A stretch of DNA of 64,000 bases from Cohnella sp. WQ 127256 (GTDB lineage Bacteria; Bacillota; Bacilli; Paenibacillales; Paenibacillaceae). Below the pieces are notes generated by a model. The model did not search any database. It was not told the DNA's origin and saw only the letters and a list, made by a program, of their open reading frames with translations. Below are positions 25,447 to 34,468 of this stretch, in pieces (positions within the stretch are counted from its first letter, which is position 1; each line of letters opens with the position of its first letter). The DNA lies in contig NZ_JAMZCY010000009.1 of assembly GCF_024519285.1 (NCBI RefSeq), positions 186,001 to 250,000 on the forward strand, written 5' to 3'. A program made the position numbers and the translations under genes.

Positions 25447-26214
25447 CTACTTGGAGCCCAGAAGACCTAACACTTCCAATCTTAACTGAACGAATGCTGG
25501 ATCCTTCCAAACATCTGCCCGACGCGGACGCTCGAAAGGAACTACGATTTCTCTCAAAATCGTTGCTGGTGCAGAAGATAACACATAAATGCGATCCGAA
25601 AGCATCAGTGCTTCCTCAATACTATGCGTGACGAACAATACCGAGCGTCTATCCGCCTCCCACAAATCAAGCAGCCATCGTTGCATGTCTGCTCTAGTCA
25701 GGGCATCCAAAGCTGCGAAAGGCTCATCCAGACACATGACGTTCCGCCGCATAAGTAACGCGCGCAAGAAGCTAACCCTCATCTGCATGCCACCGGAAAG
25801 CACATGTGGATATTCCTTCGCCACTCCCCCGAGGTGTATCCGTTCCAACCAATTTGCAGCCTGCTGCTTTGCTTCTACCTTTGTGGTACCCGTGGTTACC
25901 AAAGCTGAAGAGATATTGTCCTCCACAGATAGCCACGGAAACAAAGCCGCCTGCTGTGGCATATAGCTAATGAGCCCACGTTGTCCGGTTACATCGTTCC
26001 CGTCAACCAGAATTCGTCCTTGATCCGGACGTTCCACTCCTCCGATTAGGCGGAACAAGGTCGACTTCCCACTACCTGAAGGCCCAATCAGAGTAACAAA
26101 TTCCCCAGCATGCACTTGTAAATGAATGTTGTTTAAGACAGGAACCTGCTCTTTACCGCGCCTATACGCTTTATTTATCCCAATTAACTCCAGCTTGCTT
26201 CCAACGGACCTCAT
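25447..26214 (-). CDS. thiZ: ABC transporter ATPase, ThiZ-like
   Basis: Energises uptake of a thiamine pyrimidine precursor. It is 255 residues: Walker A GPSGSGKST, Q-loop, signature LSGGMQMRVSFLRAL, Walker B VMCLDEPFAALDA and the H-loop VTHSIEEAL. It belongs to the nitrate/taurine/thiamine-precursor ATPase group. ATG 26214 overlaps the permease stop (ATGA) with AAGGGGG 8 bases upstream; the in-frame start at 26232 lies inside the permease gene. The TPP riboswitch upstream of the operon points to the thiamine pathway. Last gene of the operon. Confidence 0.88.
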   Translation of the reverse strand: MRSVGSKLELIGINKAYRRGKEQVPVLNNIHLQVHAGEFVTLIGPSGSGKSTLFRLIGGVERPDQGRILVDGNDVTGQRGLISYMPQQAALFPWLSVEDNISSALVTTGTTKVEAKQQAANWLERIHLGGVAKEYPHVLSGGMQMRVSFLRALLMRRNVMCLDEPFAALDALTRADMQRWLLDLWEADRRSVLFVTHSIEEALMLSDRIYVLSSAPATILREIVVPFERPRRADVWKDPAFVQLRLEVLGLLGSK

Positions 26215-26996
26215 GAAGAAGCCCCCTTCCAATCCCCCTCAGAGCGGGGTCTCCAACGAATGATCAGACGTTCCGCTATAACTACCGCATAGTAGAACAG
26301 AAAGCTTAGCGTAACGACACAGACGATAGATCCGAATACGCCTGGTTGATCGAACCCGTTGAACTTAAGCTTCAAATAAAACCCGATTCCTTTGTTTGCT
26401 CCTAGCCACTCCGCAACAATTGCTGATGATACGACATAGGTGGCCGCAATCCTTAATCCCGAGAATAGATAAGTCAATGACGCCGGAAATTCTAGACGCT
26501 TAAGTCTCTCCCAACGAGATGCACCGATCATCCCTAAATATTCACGCAGCTGAGGCTCGGCTTGCCCAAGTCCCATAAGAATAGATAGTGCAATTGGAAA
26601 GAAACAAACGAGTACAAGTAAGATCAGCTTTGGCGTCCATCCGAAACCGAACCAGATCATCAGCAAAGGCCCGAGTGCGATCAAGGGCACATTCTGAGAT
26701 AGCACAAGTAACGGAGCGAACGCTTCTCTCAAATAAGGGACAACATGAATCAAAATGGCAACAATAATCCCAATGATCAAGCCTAATGCAAGGCCGATGA
26801 GCGCCAAATAAAAAGTCGCTAGCATATGCGTCCCAAGCATAGCGGAGTCCTCCACCATTGATATAGCGATATCCCATGGAGAAGGCAAAGTGTACGTCTT
26901 AATGTTGAACAGCTCACAAACCGCTTGCCAGATCCCAACAAAGACAAGTAGCGTTATGAAAGGCAGCAGAAATCCTCTAAGCTTCTTATTGCCCAT
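26211..26996 (-). CDS. thiX: ABC transporter permease, ThiX-like
   Basis: Membrane subunit of the importer. It is 261 residues from ATG 26996 (MGNKKLRGFLLPFITLL), which overlaps the end of the preceding gene. About six transmembrane segments are visible, with the EAA loop LGMIGASRWERLKRLEFPAS that contacts the ATPase. A start at 27047 would add 17 residues that overlap the neighbour deeply and is less likely. Substrate inferred from the riboswitch and binding protein. Confidence 0.88.
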   Translation of the reverse strand: MGNKKLRGFLLPFITLLVFVGIWQAVCELFNIKTYTLPSPWDIAISMVEDSAMLGTHMLATFYLALIGLALGLIIGIIVAILIHVVPYLREAFAPLLVLSQNVPLIALGPLLMIWFGFGWTPKLILLVLVCFFPIALSILMGLGQAEPQLREYLGMIGASRWERLKRLEFPASLTYLFSGLRIAATYVVSSAIVAEWLGANKGIGFYLKLKFNGFDQPGVFGSIVCVVTLSFLFYYAVVIAERLIIRWRPRSEGDWKGASS

Positions 26997-27291
26997 CTGG
27001 ATATTTCTGCAACAGCCGAGCCATCGAAGCTCCTTCTTGTCCATCAACGACCAGTTTGATTTGCGACATGACAGAGGGACTGCCTTTCTCGAACATAGCC
27101 GTGTTCATCTGTTTGACAATATCAAGCAATTGATCTAAATCGCCTTCCATCGTCGTCTCCAATGGTCCTACACGATACAACACACCTGACGCTTTAATGA
27201 TCTCAATTGCCCGATCTACGTAAGGAATGACTTCTTCACCTGGATTTACTCTCGGAATAATTTGAATACTTAGCAAGGCTTGAGCCATCAT
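26986..27291 (-). CDS. Thiamine-binding protein, MTH1187/YkoF-like
   Basis: A 101-residue small protein of the MTH1187/YqgV type (ALLSIQIIPRVNPGEEVIPYV, SGVLYRVGPLETTMEGD), whose ferredoxin-like fold binds thiamine or its precursors in the relatives known. The start is the ATG at 27291, after AAGGAG. Its place between the binding protein and the permease makes a role in the uptake of thiamine-related compounds likely. Confidence 0.85.
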   Translation of the reverse strand: MMAQALLSIQIIPRVNPGEEVIPYVDRAIEIIKASGVLYRVGPLETTMEGDLDQLLDIVKQMNTAMFEKGSPSVMSQIKLVVDGQEGASMARLLQKYPDGQ

Positions 27292-27317
27292 TAACATCTC
27301 CTTATAATAGGTATCAT

Positions 27318-28355
27318 TTATTCAGGAAGAAATTCAGTCGTGAACATTTCGTCGTACTTTAAGCCTTCTTTCATCAACCCATTCTGAGTTAACCAATCCC
27401 CGTAGCCCGACCATACTTCCAGCTTCTGCTCACCCCAGCGCGTCGCATCATCTTTATATTTCGGGCTTAACCATTTCTGGCTTGCCTTCACTAGATCCGC
27501 ATTGATTTCTGGGACCGCCTTAATTAATACGTCTGCGGCTTCATCAGGATGCTCAATTGCATAGTTATAACCTTCTGAAGCACCTGCCAAGAACGAGCGA
27601 ACTAGCTCTGGCTTCTCTTTGATCAGCTTCTCGTTCGTTAGTAACAAAGGCGTGTAATAATCTAATTGTTTACTATAGTCGGTCAAATACACCATGTTAA
27701 CAGGCTCATTGCGGAGTTCCGCCTCGATTCCTGTCCATCCATAAAATATCCATTCGAAATCGATCCCCTTCTTCACTGCTGTGAAGAAGTCAGCTGTACC
27801 CGCACTCACTAAATTAACTTTGCTAATGTCTGCATTCTGTACTTTCATGATAGATGCAATGACCGCTTGCTCTGCCGGTGAACCCCAGCCCCCGTAAGAT
27901 TTACCTTCGAAATCCTTAGGCTCTTTGATGTTCTTATCTACTGGGGAAGCAAAGCCCGAAGTATTATGCTGAATGATTGGAGCGATAGAGACAAGAGGTA
28001 ATCCTTGCTCCCGAGCTAAAATCATACTTTCTTGTGCACCAATACCGAAATCAGCCGTGCCATTTGCAACCAATGCACTTGCTCCCGCTTCAGGTGGTAG
28101 AATAATGTCCACGTCCAGTCCGTGCTTTTCCCACAACCCTTGAGCCTCGGCTACATACAACCCCGTATGGTTCGTATTCGGTGTCCAATCGAGCACTAAC
28201 GTTACTTTCTCCAACGGTTCATTAGACGAGCTCGCAGTGGAGGAAGGACTGTTGGCAGCATTCGTACCCTCCTTCCCTCCACATCCTGCTAGCAACAACA
28301 TACCTGCTAGCATTGTTAATCCTAACTTTCCCCAACTCTTACTCTTTACTACCAT
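27318..28355 (-). CDS. thiY: Thiamine-precursor substrate-binding lipoprotein, ThiY-like
   Basis: Extracellular receptor of the ABC importer. It is 345 residues. The lipobox LLLAGC ends a signal peptide of about 24 residues; a Ser/Asn-rich linker follows. The mature domain opens LVLDWTPNTNHTGLYVAEAQ, typical of NMT1/ThiY proteins that bind hydroxymethylpyrimidine or formylaminopyrimidine. It is first in a four-gene operon after a TPP riboswitch and attenuator, so thiamine pyrophosphate should repress it. The exact ligand is inferred. Confidence 0.9.
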   Translation of the reverse strand: MVVKSKSWGKLGLTMLAGMLLLAGCGGKEGTNAANSPSSTASSSNEPLEKVTLVLDWTPNTNHTGLYVAEAQGLWEKHGLDVDIILPPEAGASALVANGTADFGIGAQESMILAREQGLPLVSIAPIIQHNTSGFASPVDKNIKEPKDFEGKSYGGWGSPAEQAVIASIMKVQNADISKVNLVSAGTADFFTAVKKGIDFEWIFYGWTGIEAELRNEPVNMVYLTDYSKQLDYYTPLLLTNEKLIKEKPELVRSFLAGASEGYNYAIEHPDEAADVLIKAVPEINADLVKASQKWLSPKYKDDATRWGEQKLEVWSGYGDWLTQNGLMKEGLKYDEMFTTEFLPE

Positions 28356-28406
28356 GCTTCTCTCCCTCTCTATGTTTCATTTGCGAAGAAGAAAGCTTCA
28401 TACAAT

Positions 28407-28438
28407 CAAAAAGACGCCCCCCGATTCTGGAGGGCGCC
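28407..28438 (-). terminator. TPP-riboswitch attenuator hairpin
   Basis: Minus strand GCGCCCTCC-AGAATC-GGGGGGCGT followed by CTTTTTG, located between the TPP aptamer and the thiY start: the expected expression platform. Confidence 0.85.
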
Positions 28439-28478
28439 CTAAATATATGGACGTATGACACGACAGATAACCGTCGTG

Positions 28479-28583
28479 CTCCCACCTTCCTACGCTGGTA
28501 CTAACCAGATCAGGTTATAAGGGTCTGCATCTTCAATGGGATGCACTCTCAGCTGGCCTTGCTCCAGCTCCCCCGGGGCTTAT
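28479..28583 (-). promoter_or_regulatory. TPP (THI-box) riboswitch
   Basis: Read on the minus strand, the aptamer shows the conserved CTGAGAG, GACCCTTATAACCTGATCTG and TAGTACCAGCGTAGG segments of the thiamine pyrophosphate riboswitch in the right order. It lies about 125 bases before thiY with a terminator hairpin in between, so ligand binding should stop transcription. Confidence 0.96.
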
Positions 28584-28615
28584 TCAATTCATGAAACCAA
28601 CTTCTTACTTGCCCT

Positions 28616-28643
28616 ATTATAACAAACCCTTCCAAGATGTCTA
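28616..28643 (-). promoter_or_regulatory. Promoter of the thi operon
   Basis: Minus strand TAGACA (28638-28643), 16-base spacer, TATAAT (28616-28621). Transcription would begin about 25 bases before the TPP aptamer. Confidence 0.75.
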
Positions 28644-28717
28644 TCTCTTATTCCTTAGAACCCTGCAATTCTATTGATTTCATTTTTATTGAAAATCATT
28701 TTTAAGCTAGCTCATGT

Positions 28718-29491
28718 TTACTTCTTACGGCATACAGCAATGACATAGGCAGGCCGTGCATTTTTCATACAGCTCAATGAAGCTGGTCCAAAGTAACGGA
28801 GAATATCAGGATTATAACCCTCAATCGTCGTATTACCTCCTACAGCAGCAGCAATATCGTTCCATTCCGGTGCTACATTCCCATGAGCACCGACAAAGGT
28901 TTGACCGTATATGCTTTCAATATCATAAAGCACAGAGAGTTCACCAACAAACTCGCTTAAGCTATATTCAAAGCAATGATATTGATTGCGCATTTGCTGA
29001 CCGAATAGTCGGTCAGGATTTGTTACATCCCGATTTGGAGTCGAAACGATCAGCCGCCCACCCGGACGCAACACTCGTGCTACTTCACGCAGAAAGACAG
29101 CCCCATCCGGCACATGTTCAATCGTTTCGAACGATACGACAACATCATACGACTCATTATTGAACGGTAGATGGAGCACATTGCCGATTTGAAAGGTAAC
29201 ACCATTCCCTCCATAATCACGTTCTGCCAATTGTACAGAAGCAGGATCGATGTCCACTCCAGTAACGCTAACAGCGCCGCTATCTATCATCATACGTGCA
29301 CCATATCCCGCGCCGCAGGCAGCATCAAGGACAATATTGCCATTGCAATAAGGCTGAGCTAATCGATACCTATACACGTGCTCAGTGAGCACATCAAGGT
29401 AAGAAACAGAAACCGCCGAATTAAGAACGAGTCTCTCTCCAGTAAACGCAACGTCTTCCTGAGACTTAGGTAAATATGTCAATGATGTCAC
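28718..29491 (-). CDS. Class I SAM-dependent methyltransferase
   Basis: A 257-residue methyltransferase. The SAM-binding motif I is VLDAACGAGYGARMM, the acidic loop is VTGVDIDPASVQLAE, and motif IV is YDVVVSFETIEHVPDG. The N-terminus has AFTGERLV, often seen in methyltransferases in sugar and surface-polymer clusters. The GTG start at 29491 has no strong binding site. It begins the accessory island next to glycosyltransferases, so a sugar or glycan substrate is plausible but not shown. Confidence 0.8.
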   Translation of the reverse strand: MTSLTYLPKSQEDVAFTGERLVLNSAVSVSYLDVLTEHVYRYRLAQPYCNGNIVLDAACGAGYGARMMIDSGAVSVTGVDIDPASVQLAERDYGGNGVTFQIGNVLHLPFNNESYDVVVSFETIEHVPDGAVFLREVARVLRPGGRLIVSTPNRDVTNPDRLFGQQMRNQYHCFEYSLSEFVGELSVLYDIESIYGQTFVGAHGNVAPEWNDIAAAVGGNTTIEGYNPDILRYFGPASLSCMKNARPAYVIAVCRKK

Positions 29492-29540
29492 CGTCGATTC
29501 TGTTATATTTTTACCGCTTCTACTAGTGGTGGATGCCTAA

Positions 29541-29801
29541 ATGGAGACGCGGTCTTCATCCTGTCTGAAGACCCCGGTCCACATTACCTTCCTCTACAAC
29601 CAACCTCTGTCATCCTATGTCGCATTCGCGGGCTTCGCTTGGACAGAAGTTGATGTACAGTCTCATCAAATCGTATACGTCAGGTTATCGTCATTATTGG
29701 AAAAAGAACGGCGCCTGTTCCATCGTCCAAACCCCGCTACCCCATATCGAATACGATATGTCGATTGTTTCTGTAATGGACAGGAGGAACCAGAGCCTTG
29801 A
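29541..29801 (+). CDS. Hypothetical protein coupled to a methyltransferase
   Basis: An 86-residue frame whose stop overlaps the next start (TTGA). GGTGGATG precedes ATG 29541. The product (HITFLYNQPLSSYVAFAGFA, then FHRPNPATPYRIRYVDCFCN) has no recognised domain. Its codons end preferentially in C or T, as the following gene does. A competing frame starting at 29617 looks less protein-like. Confidence 0.45.
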   Translation: METRSSSCLKTPVHITFLYNQPLSSYVAFAGFAWTEVDVQSHQIVYVRLSSLLEKERRLFHRPNPATPYRIRYVDCFCNGQEEPEP

Positions 29802-30619
29802 ACGAGAGATTTGTTATTCAATTGGAATATCCAATCAAGCCGAGAGTAAGGTTCGGCGGTTCGAACCTACCGCCTCACCGTAAATTGTACGACCTTATTA
29901 ACCGAAACCGTGACCAATACGACGAACATCTACAAGCTATCCTTCGCCACGTTCCCATACTGGCTGCGATTCCCACCTATAGTCGTTCAGATCAGGTCGA
30001 AGTCCCATATTGGCTTAACAATTGGTTTCCCCCACTTGATGCCGCTGCTCTTTATTGCATACTCACTGAAACAAACCCGAAGCGATTTTTTGAGATCGGC
30101 TCCGGAAACTCAACCAAGTTCGCACGGCATGCGATCCGCAATCACTCACTTCAAACAACAATCACTTCCGTGGATCCTTGTCCGCGAGCGGAGATCGACG
30201 CAATCTGCGACCGTGTCGTTCGCGCATCACTAGAGTCTGTAGACGTATCCCTGTTCGAAGAACTCGAGTCTGGTGACATTCTGTTCGTCGACAGTAGTCA
30301 CCGTGCCTTCATGAATTCCGACGTAACCGTCATTTTTCTCGAAATCCTCCCCTATCTCAAGCCCGGTGTGCTCGTCCACTTTCACGACATCTTCCTTCCG
30401 CACGATTATCCCGAACAATGGGTAAACCGTTATTACAATGAGCAATACCTACTGGCTGTACTTTTATTGGCAGAGAGTCCTCGATACGAGATCTTCTTCC
30501 CCAGTTTCTTCGTCTTAACTGACGTGCTCCTTACCGAACGAATTCGTCCTTTCTGGGACCAGATCAACATCCCGCCTGGCATTGGTCAAGGAGGCTCCTT
30601 CTGGATCAGGACGAAGTAA
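29798..30619 (+). CDS. SAM-dependent methyltransferase-like protein
   Basis: A 273-residue protein with a Rossmann-type SAM motif FFEIGSGNSTKFARHAI, the acidic strand end TSVDPCP, and GDILFVDSSHRAFM plus LVHFHDIFLPHDYP, features of the class I group near family Methyltransf_24. The TTG start at 29798 has AGGAGG 10 bases upstream. It faces the glycosyltransferase genes across a shared terminator. Probable function: methylation of a surface sugar, inferred from context. Confidence 0.75.
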   Translation: MNERFVIQLEYPIKPRVRFGGSNLPPHRKLYDLINRNRDQYDEHLQAILRHVPILAAIPTYSRSDQVEVPYWLNNWFPPLDAAALYCILTETNPKRFFEIGSGNSTKFARHAIRNHSLQTTITSVDPCPRAEIDAICDRVVRASLESVDVSLFEELESGDILFVDSSHRAFMNSDVTVIFLEILPYLKPGVLVHFHDIFLPHDYPEQWVNRYYNEQYLLAVLLLAESPRYEIFFPSFFVLTDVLLTERIRPFWDQINIPPGIGQGGSFWIRTK

Positions 30620-30635
30620 ACACACTAATCACTAA

Positions 30636-30682
30636 ATACCCCGCTCCTCCGGCCAAATGGCGGAAGGAACGGGGTATTTTTT
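30636..30682. terminator. Terminator between methyltransferase and glycosyltransferase
   Basis: A 20-base stem (30636-30655 with 30658-30677, a few mismatches) followed on plus by ATTTTTT; the minus side has a weaker T-run. It serves the convergent genes. Confidence 0.88.
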
Positions 30683-31958
30683 AAAGGGACGTATACTTTC
30701 CTATCGTTAAAGCGACATTGCACTCCTTTATAACAGATCCCGGTCCCATAACGAATTCATGGACAACTCCATTCCAGCCAAAATCCGCACCTCGACGAAC
30801 CAATCTATTCCGCCTTACCGTGGAAATGGGGTGACCGGTCTCGTCACTTTCAAGATGAAGCAGCATTGAAACAGCATCTGTAGATTCGTCAAGCAAGAGC
30901 TTCAAACCCTCCAGCTTCCGAAGATCGTTTGCCGACATCTCTTCCCCTGGATTTACCCAGAACAGGAATGTCCCTGAAGTCAACGACTTCACCTCAGTCC
31001 ATGGATTTCCCAAGTCGCCGTTTGTCGCCAATGAATCTACCGCCACGACATTCGAAGTCACCTCCGCGATCGCATGAAGAGTGTCCACAGTAGCTCCCAT
31101 GTCAATCGCTACCCACTCGTTAGCGAGTGAACCCACAATACTGATTGTTCTCTCAAGCAAACGAACCGACGTCAAGGGCCCTATCGGAACCACGATCGCA
31201 AAGGAAGCCGGCTCCTTGTAGATGAGGCTATGAATATCGCGACCCCATTTCTGTTTGGCTTTCTCTCTATTCACTGAGAGAAGCTCACCCAGATTCGAAT
31301 CTTTGAGGATTCCCATCGTCATATGACCGAAATGATGCACAAAAGAGTCGTAGACGACCCGGATCTTATACCCGCTGTTTAGGACGCGCAGACACAAATC
31401 ATCGTCTTCATAATTGCCAAGTCCGAAGCGTTCATCGAAAACGCCTACTTCATCCAGTACTTTCCGTTTAACGAGCATGCAAAATCCGACAACACGGCGC
31501 ACTTCTAAAGATTGACCTTCATGCTTCGCTACATGCTCTGACGCAAAAGCATCCGCTTCCTCTAGACGGGTATAAGATACCGGGATTTTCTGCTGTCCAC
31601 TTGCGTAATTGGTCACAGGACCGACCATACCAATGTATTCATCGCTGTTCAGCACTCTCAGCATGCGCGTCAGCCATTCAGGAGTCACGATTGTGTCGTT
31701 GTTGAGGAAAAGAACCGTATCGCCTGAAGAGACTTCCCACCCTTGATTGCAGCCTTTGGCGAAGCCGAGATTCGTCTCATTCCGCACTAGATTAACATCC
31801 TCTTGTGCTTGCAAATAGGGATAGGTAGGATCTGTCGATCCATTATCGACGACGATGATTTCATACGGCTCAGGTGTGTTCCGACGTATACTCTCCAGGC
31901 ATAGATGAGTGAGTTGTAATTGATTATGTGCAAGTATTACGATACTCGTTTTGTTCAC
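30681..31958 (-). CDS. Family 2 glycosyltransferase
   Basis: A 425-residue GT2 enzyme. The GT-A fold starts SIVILAHNQLQLTHLCLESI with IVVDNGSTD, the metal-binding position is in FLNNDTIVTPEW, and the acceptor-side ENYEDDDLCLR-type motif appears as GLGNYEDDDLCLRVL. A C-terminal ~150-residue extension is unassigned. It is the first of three GT2 genes on the minus strand facing the collagen-like gene; by analogy with exosporium clusters it may glycosylate threonines in the collagen region. Confidence 0.88.
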   Translation of the reverse strand: MNKTSIVILAHNQLQLTHLCLESIRRNTPEPYEIIVVDNGSTDPTYPYLQAQEDVNLVRNETNLGFAKGCNQGWEVSSGDTVLFLNNDTIVTPEWLTRMLRVLNSDEYIGMVGPVTNYASGQQKIPVSYTRLEEADAFASEHVAKHEGQSLEVRRVVGFCMLVKRKVLDEVGVFDERFGLGNYEDDDLCLRVLNSGYKIRVVYDSFVHHFGHMTMGILKDSNLGELLSVNREKAKQKWGRDIHSLIYKEPASFAIVVPIGPLTSVRLLERTISIVGSLANEWVAIDMGATVDTLHAIAEVTSNVVAVDSLATNGDLGNPWTEVKSLTSGTFLFWVNPGEEMSANDLRKLEGLKLLLDESTDAVSMLLHLESDETGHPISTVRRNRLVRRGADFGWNGVVHEFVMGPGSVIKECNVALTIGKYTSL

Positions 31959-31991
31959 AAAAGAAGCCTCCTCGAACTTTCCTTTCTCAAC

Positions 31992-33077
31992 TCAGGCGGT
32001 CGTGTCCCCGATTTTGCGGACATTGAGGAAGTATTCGCGGTTGTACAGCATGCTTGGATGGGTCGGGTTGAATGCCAGGGCTTTCTCGTTATGCTCGTAA
32101 GCTTTCTCGTAATTGCCCATTCGGTCATAGCACAAACACATTTGAAGATGTGGAAACCAGGTGGACATCGACTTGTTAGTCATCCCCATCGTTGACGGTG
32201 GCGGTACCTTCGTGGCAAGGTCGTACCAGAAGACGGCGTTCTCATGCTGTTCCTCTTTGAAAAAATATCCGGCGATAGCGCACGAAACATCAGGACGTGG
32301 CTTCTCGTAGACGAGAGCCCTCACTAAGGATTCAAAACACTTCTCTTTGTTGCCCATATGCGAGTAACATTCCGACATCTTCACGCAAGCTTGGATATTA
32401 TCCTCAATCCAGCCTTGCCCTGTCTTTAGCATCTTGTCGTAGTAAACGACAGCATCGTCATACTTGGCGTGTTCCCTTAATTCGTTAGCGTAATAATAGA
32501 GATCCCGTATCGAAAATTGTTCCTCGGCTTCCTTGCGTTGGGTATAAATTCGGAGGTTGCGGTCCGTATAAACCTTTTCTTTACGGTGTGTGATGCTGAC
32601 GTCACTGTCCAAAAACTTACCCCAAGCGGCCAAATATTCATGTACTGGTCCAACCCATGTGAAATTTCTATCTCTTCTTACTAGTCGGTTGCGACGCAAG
32701 CTTGACGTTGGTTTACCAGTGGTATCGAATGCTAGAAGATAAGGCATCGTTACACGCTCAATATCAGGAGTCAGTGTCGCCTTTAACGCATGGAACCGGG
32801 AGCGATCCTCAGTCTCAACAATGTCGTCCGCGTCCAGCCAGAGGATGTATTCCTTAGTTGCTTTGGAGAATGAGAAATTACGGGCCGCTGAAAAATCTTC
32901 AATCCATTTGAAGTCGAAAATACGATCGGTATATTTGCGAGCGATCTCCTTCGTCCTGTCTATCGATCCAGTATCTACAATGATTATCTCGTCCATGATC
33001 TCTTGCACGGACGACAAGACTCGATCCAATGTGGCTTCTTCATCCTTGACGATCATACATAAACTGATAGTTACCAT
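31992..33077 (-). CDS. Family 2 glycosyltransferase with TPR repeats
   Basis: A 361-residue protein: N-terminal GT2 domain (ISLCMIVKDEEATLDRVLSS, IIVDTGSIDRTKEIA, WLDADDIV) and a C-terminal region of tetratricopeptide-like helices (YYDKMLKTGQGW, AYEHNEKALAFNP). This is the SunS-like architecture, which glycosylates peptides or proteins. AAGGAGGG lies unusually far (about 14 bases) before ATG 33077. A tandem paralogue follows on the same strand. Confidence 0.88.
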   Translation of the reverse strand: MVTISLCMIVKDEEATLDRVLSSVQEIMDEIIIVDTGSIDRTKEIARKYTDRIFDFKWIEDFSAARNFSFSKATKEYILWLDADDIVETEDRSRFHALKATLTPDIERVTMPYLLAFDTTGKPTSSLRRNRLVRRDRNFTWVGPVHEYLAAWGKFLDSDVSITHRKEKVYTDRNLRIYTQRKEAEEQFSIRDLYYYANELREHAKYDDAVVYYDKMLKTGQGWIEDNIQACVKMSECYSHMGNKEKCFESLVRALVYEKPRPDVSCAIAGYFFKEEQHENAVFWYDLATKVPPPSTMGMTNKSMSTWFPHLQMCLCYDRMGNYEKAYEHNEKALAFNPTHPSMLYNREYFLNVRKIGDTTA

Positions 33078-33103
33078 ATCTGGTTAGTAAGCCCTCCTTC
33101 CGG

Positions 33104-34216
33104 TCAACCGGAGAGAAGATGCGAATATGCCTCTCTTGCCTCCGGATGCTCGGGTGATAACTTCAGCGCTTCCTCGTAAGCCTCTCTAGCTTCTTCAGGG
33201 TTACCCTTCTTCTCCTGACAAAGTCCGATGTAGTACCACGGCTGGAACGAACCAAGACCCTTAAGTGTCAGATGGTTCAAATTCCCTTCCCCAAGCTCCA
33301 AGCAGTACCGGAACGACGCAAGCGCCTCTTCCAGATGATCTTTTTGCATGAGGATAACGCCTTTGTAGAAATGCAGGTCAACATAATCAGGGTACATGGC
33401 GATCGCCTTATCAATGGCAGGCCATGCCCCGTCGAAGCTTCCGAGCGAGAGCAGCGAAGCATATTTCAGTTTATACAGCATGGACGGGGGAGTGAGCCCC
33501 TTTTGCAGGAAATGTATGATTGACTTGTTCACTTGCTCGAACGAAAGCTTATATTCTTGTATCCGATAAGCTTCACTCGCCAGATGGTAGTAGACCCAAG
33601 GATCAGGATCGGATGCCTCAGCCGCCTTCACCAGCAAAGAATGATTGCGTTCAAACTTTTTTTTGTCTTTTGTGACTGTATCCATATACCCATAGTGGTA
33701 CACCTTCACGGGAAGCGACGGTAAAGCAGATAAATTCGGTATGATATCCGCCACAATCAATTGCTCGTGAATCGAATTTTGGAACCTCAGACCGATACCA
33801 TTGCGGAACAGCCTGTGATGAGCAAGGCGATAAGCATTATTCGCGTGAGGAGGAGATGCTCCGTGAAAATTGATCAGTTCGATCAAGGCAATGCTATGGT
33901 CGCTCAGAGCCATTACATCCCTCAGATGAGGAGCGTCTTTTACATCCACTTCTTCATCCGCATCCAGCCATAAGATCCATTCACCTGTCGCTTTCTCAAT
34001 TCCAAAGTTACGTGCGTCGGCGAAATGACCGCTCCAAGGGTATGGATAAACAGAAGCCCCTAGGGCTTTCGCGATTTCTTGCGTGCGGTCGGATGATCCG
34101 GTATCCACGACGATCATTTCATCGACAACATCCTTGACGCTAGTCAAGCAGCGAGCAATCCACCGCTCTTCGTTCTTCACGATCATACAAAGCGATAATT
34201 TTGAGTTTCCGCTCAT
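33104..34216 (-). CDS. Family 2 glycosyltransferase with TPR repeats
   Basis: A 370-residue paralogue of the preceding gene: LSLCMIVKNEERWIARCLTS, MIVVDTGSSDRTQEIA, WILWLDADEEVDV, then TPR helices ending EEALKLSPEHPEAREAYSHL. GGGAGAACTC precedes ATG 34216. It lies 252 bases from, and divergent to, the giant collagen-like gene, which suggests the pair acts on that protein. The gap between holds only the candidate promoter of the collagen gene. Confidence 0.88.
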   Translation of the reverse strand: MSGNSKLSLCMIVKNEERWIARCLTSVKDVVDEMIVVDTGSSDRTQEIAKALGASVYPYPWSGHFADARNFGIEKATGEWILWLDADEEVDVKDAPHLRDVMALSDHSIALIELINFHGASPPHANNAYRLAHHRLFRNGIGLRFQNSIHEQLIVADIIPNLSALPSLPVKVYHYGYMDTVTKDKKKFERNHSLLVKAAEASDPDPWVYYHLASEAYRIQEYKLSFEQVNKSIIHFLQKGLTPPSMLYKLKYASLLSLGSFDGAWPAIDKAIAMYPDYVDLHFYKGVILMQKDHLEEALASFRYCLELGEGNLNHLTLKGLGSFQPWYYIGLCQEKKGNPEEAREAYEEALKLSPEHPEAREAYSHLLSG

Positions 34217-34429
34217 GAGTTCTCCCTTCCCATACTTCCATATAAGAACAATTTCTTCAGTTTATTCGGAAGTGCGGAACAGGATGACAATTGGAGAATT
34301 GGCCTTATCCTGAACACGAAAGCGGAGATGATTGAGCGCTTTTTCTATCGATCGACAATAAAGGGCTATACCAAACATGGAAATATTAAGGAAGCTGGTG
34401 AGACAACCAGGGCAAAAAAAACTTGTCAA

Positions 34430-34438
34430 CATAGATTA
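34430..34438 (+). promoter_or_regulatory. Possible sigma-K -10 element
   Basis: CATAGATTA matches the sigma-K -10 pattern CATAnnnTA and lies 38 bases before the collagen-like start. A matching -35 at the right spacing is not evident. A similar CATAGGATA precedes the paralogue at 40524. Confidence 0.3.
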
Positions 34439-34468
34439 TCCGAGTCTGATAAAAGGAGTTGATAAGAG

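Noticed and set aside
28650..28717. Terminator after the methyltransferase at 28718
   Set aside because: The AT-rich inverted repeat there is short and imperfect and has no clear T-run; not strong enough to list.
29617..29883. Alternative 88-codon frame before the 29798 methyltransferase
   Set aside because: It overlaps the methyltransferase by 86 bases, lacks a good binding site and has less typical codon use than the 29541 frame.
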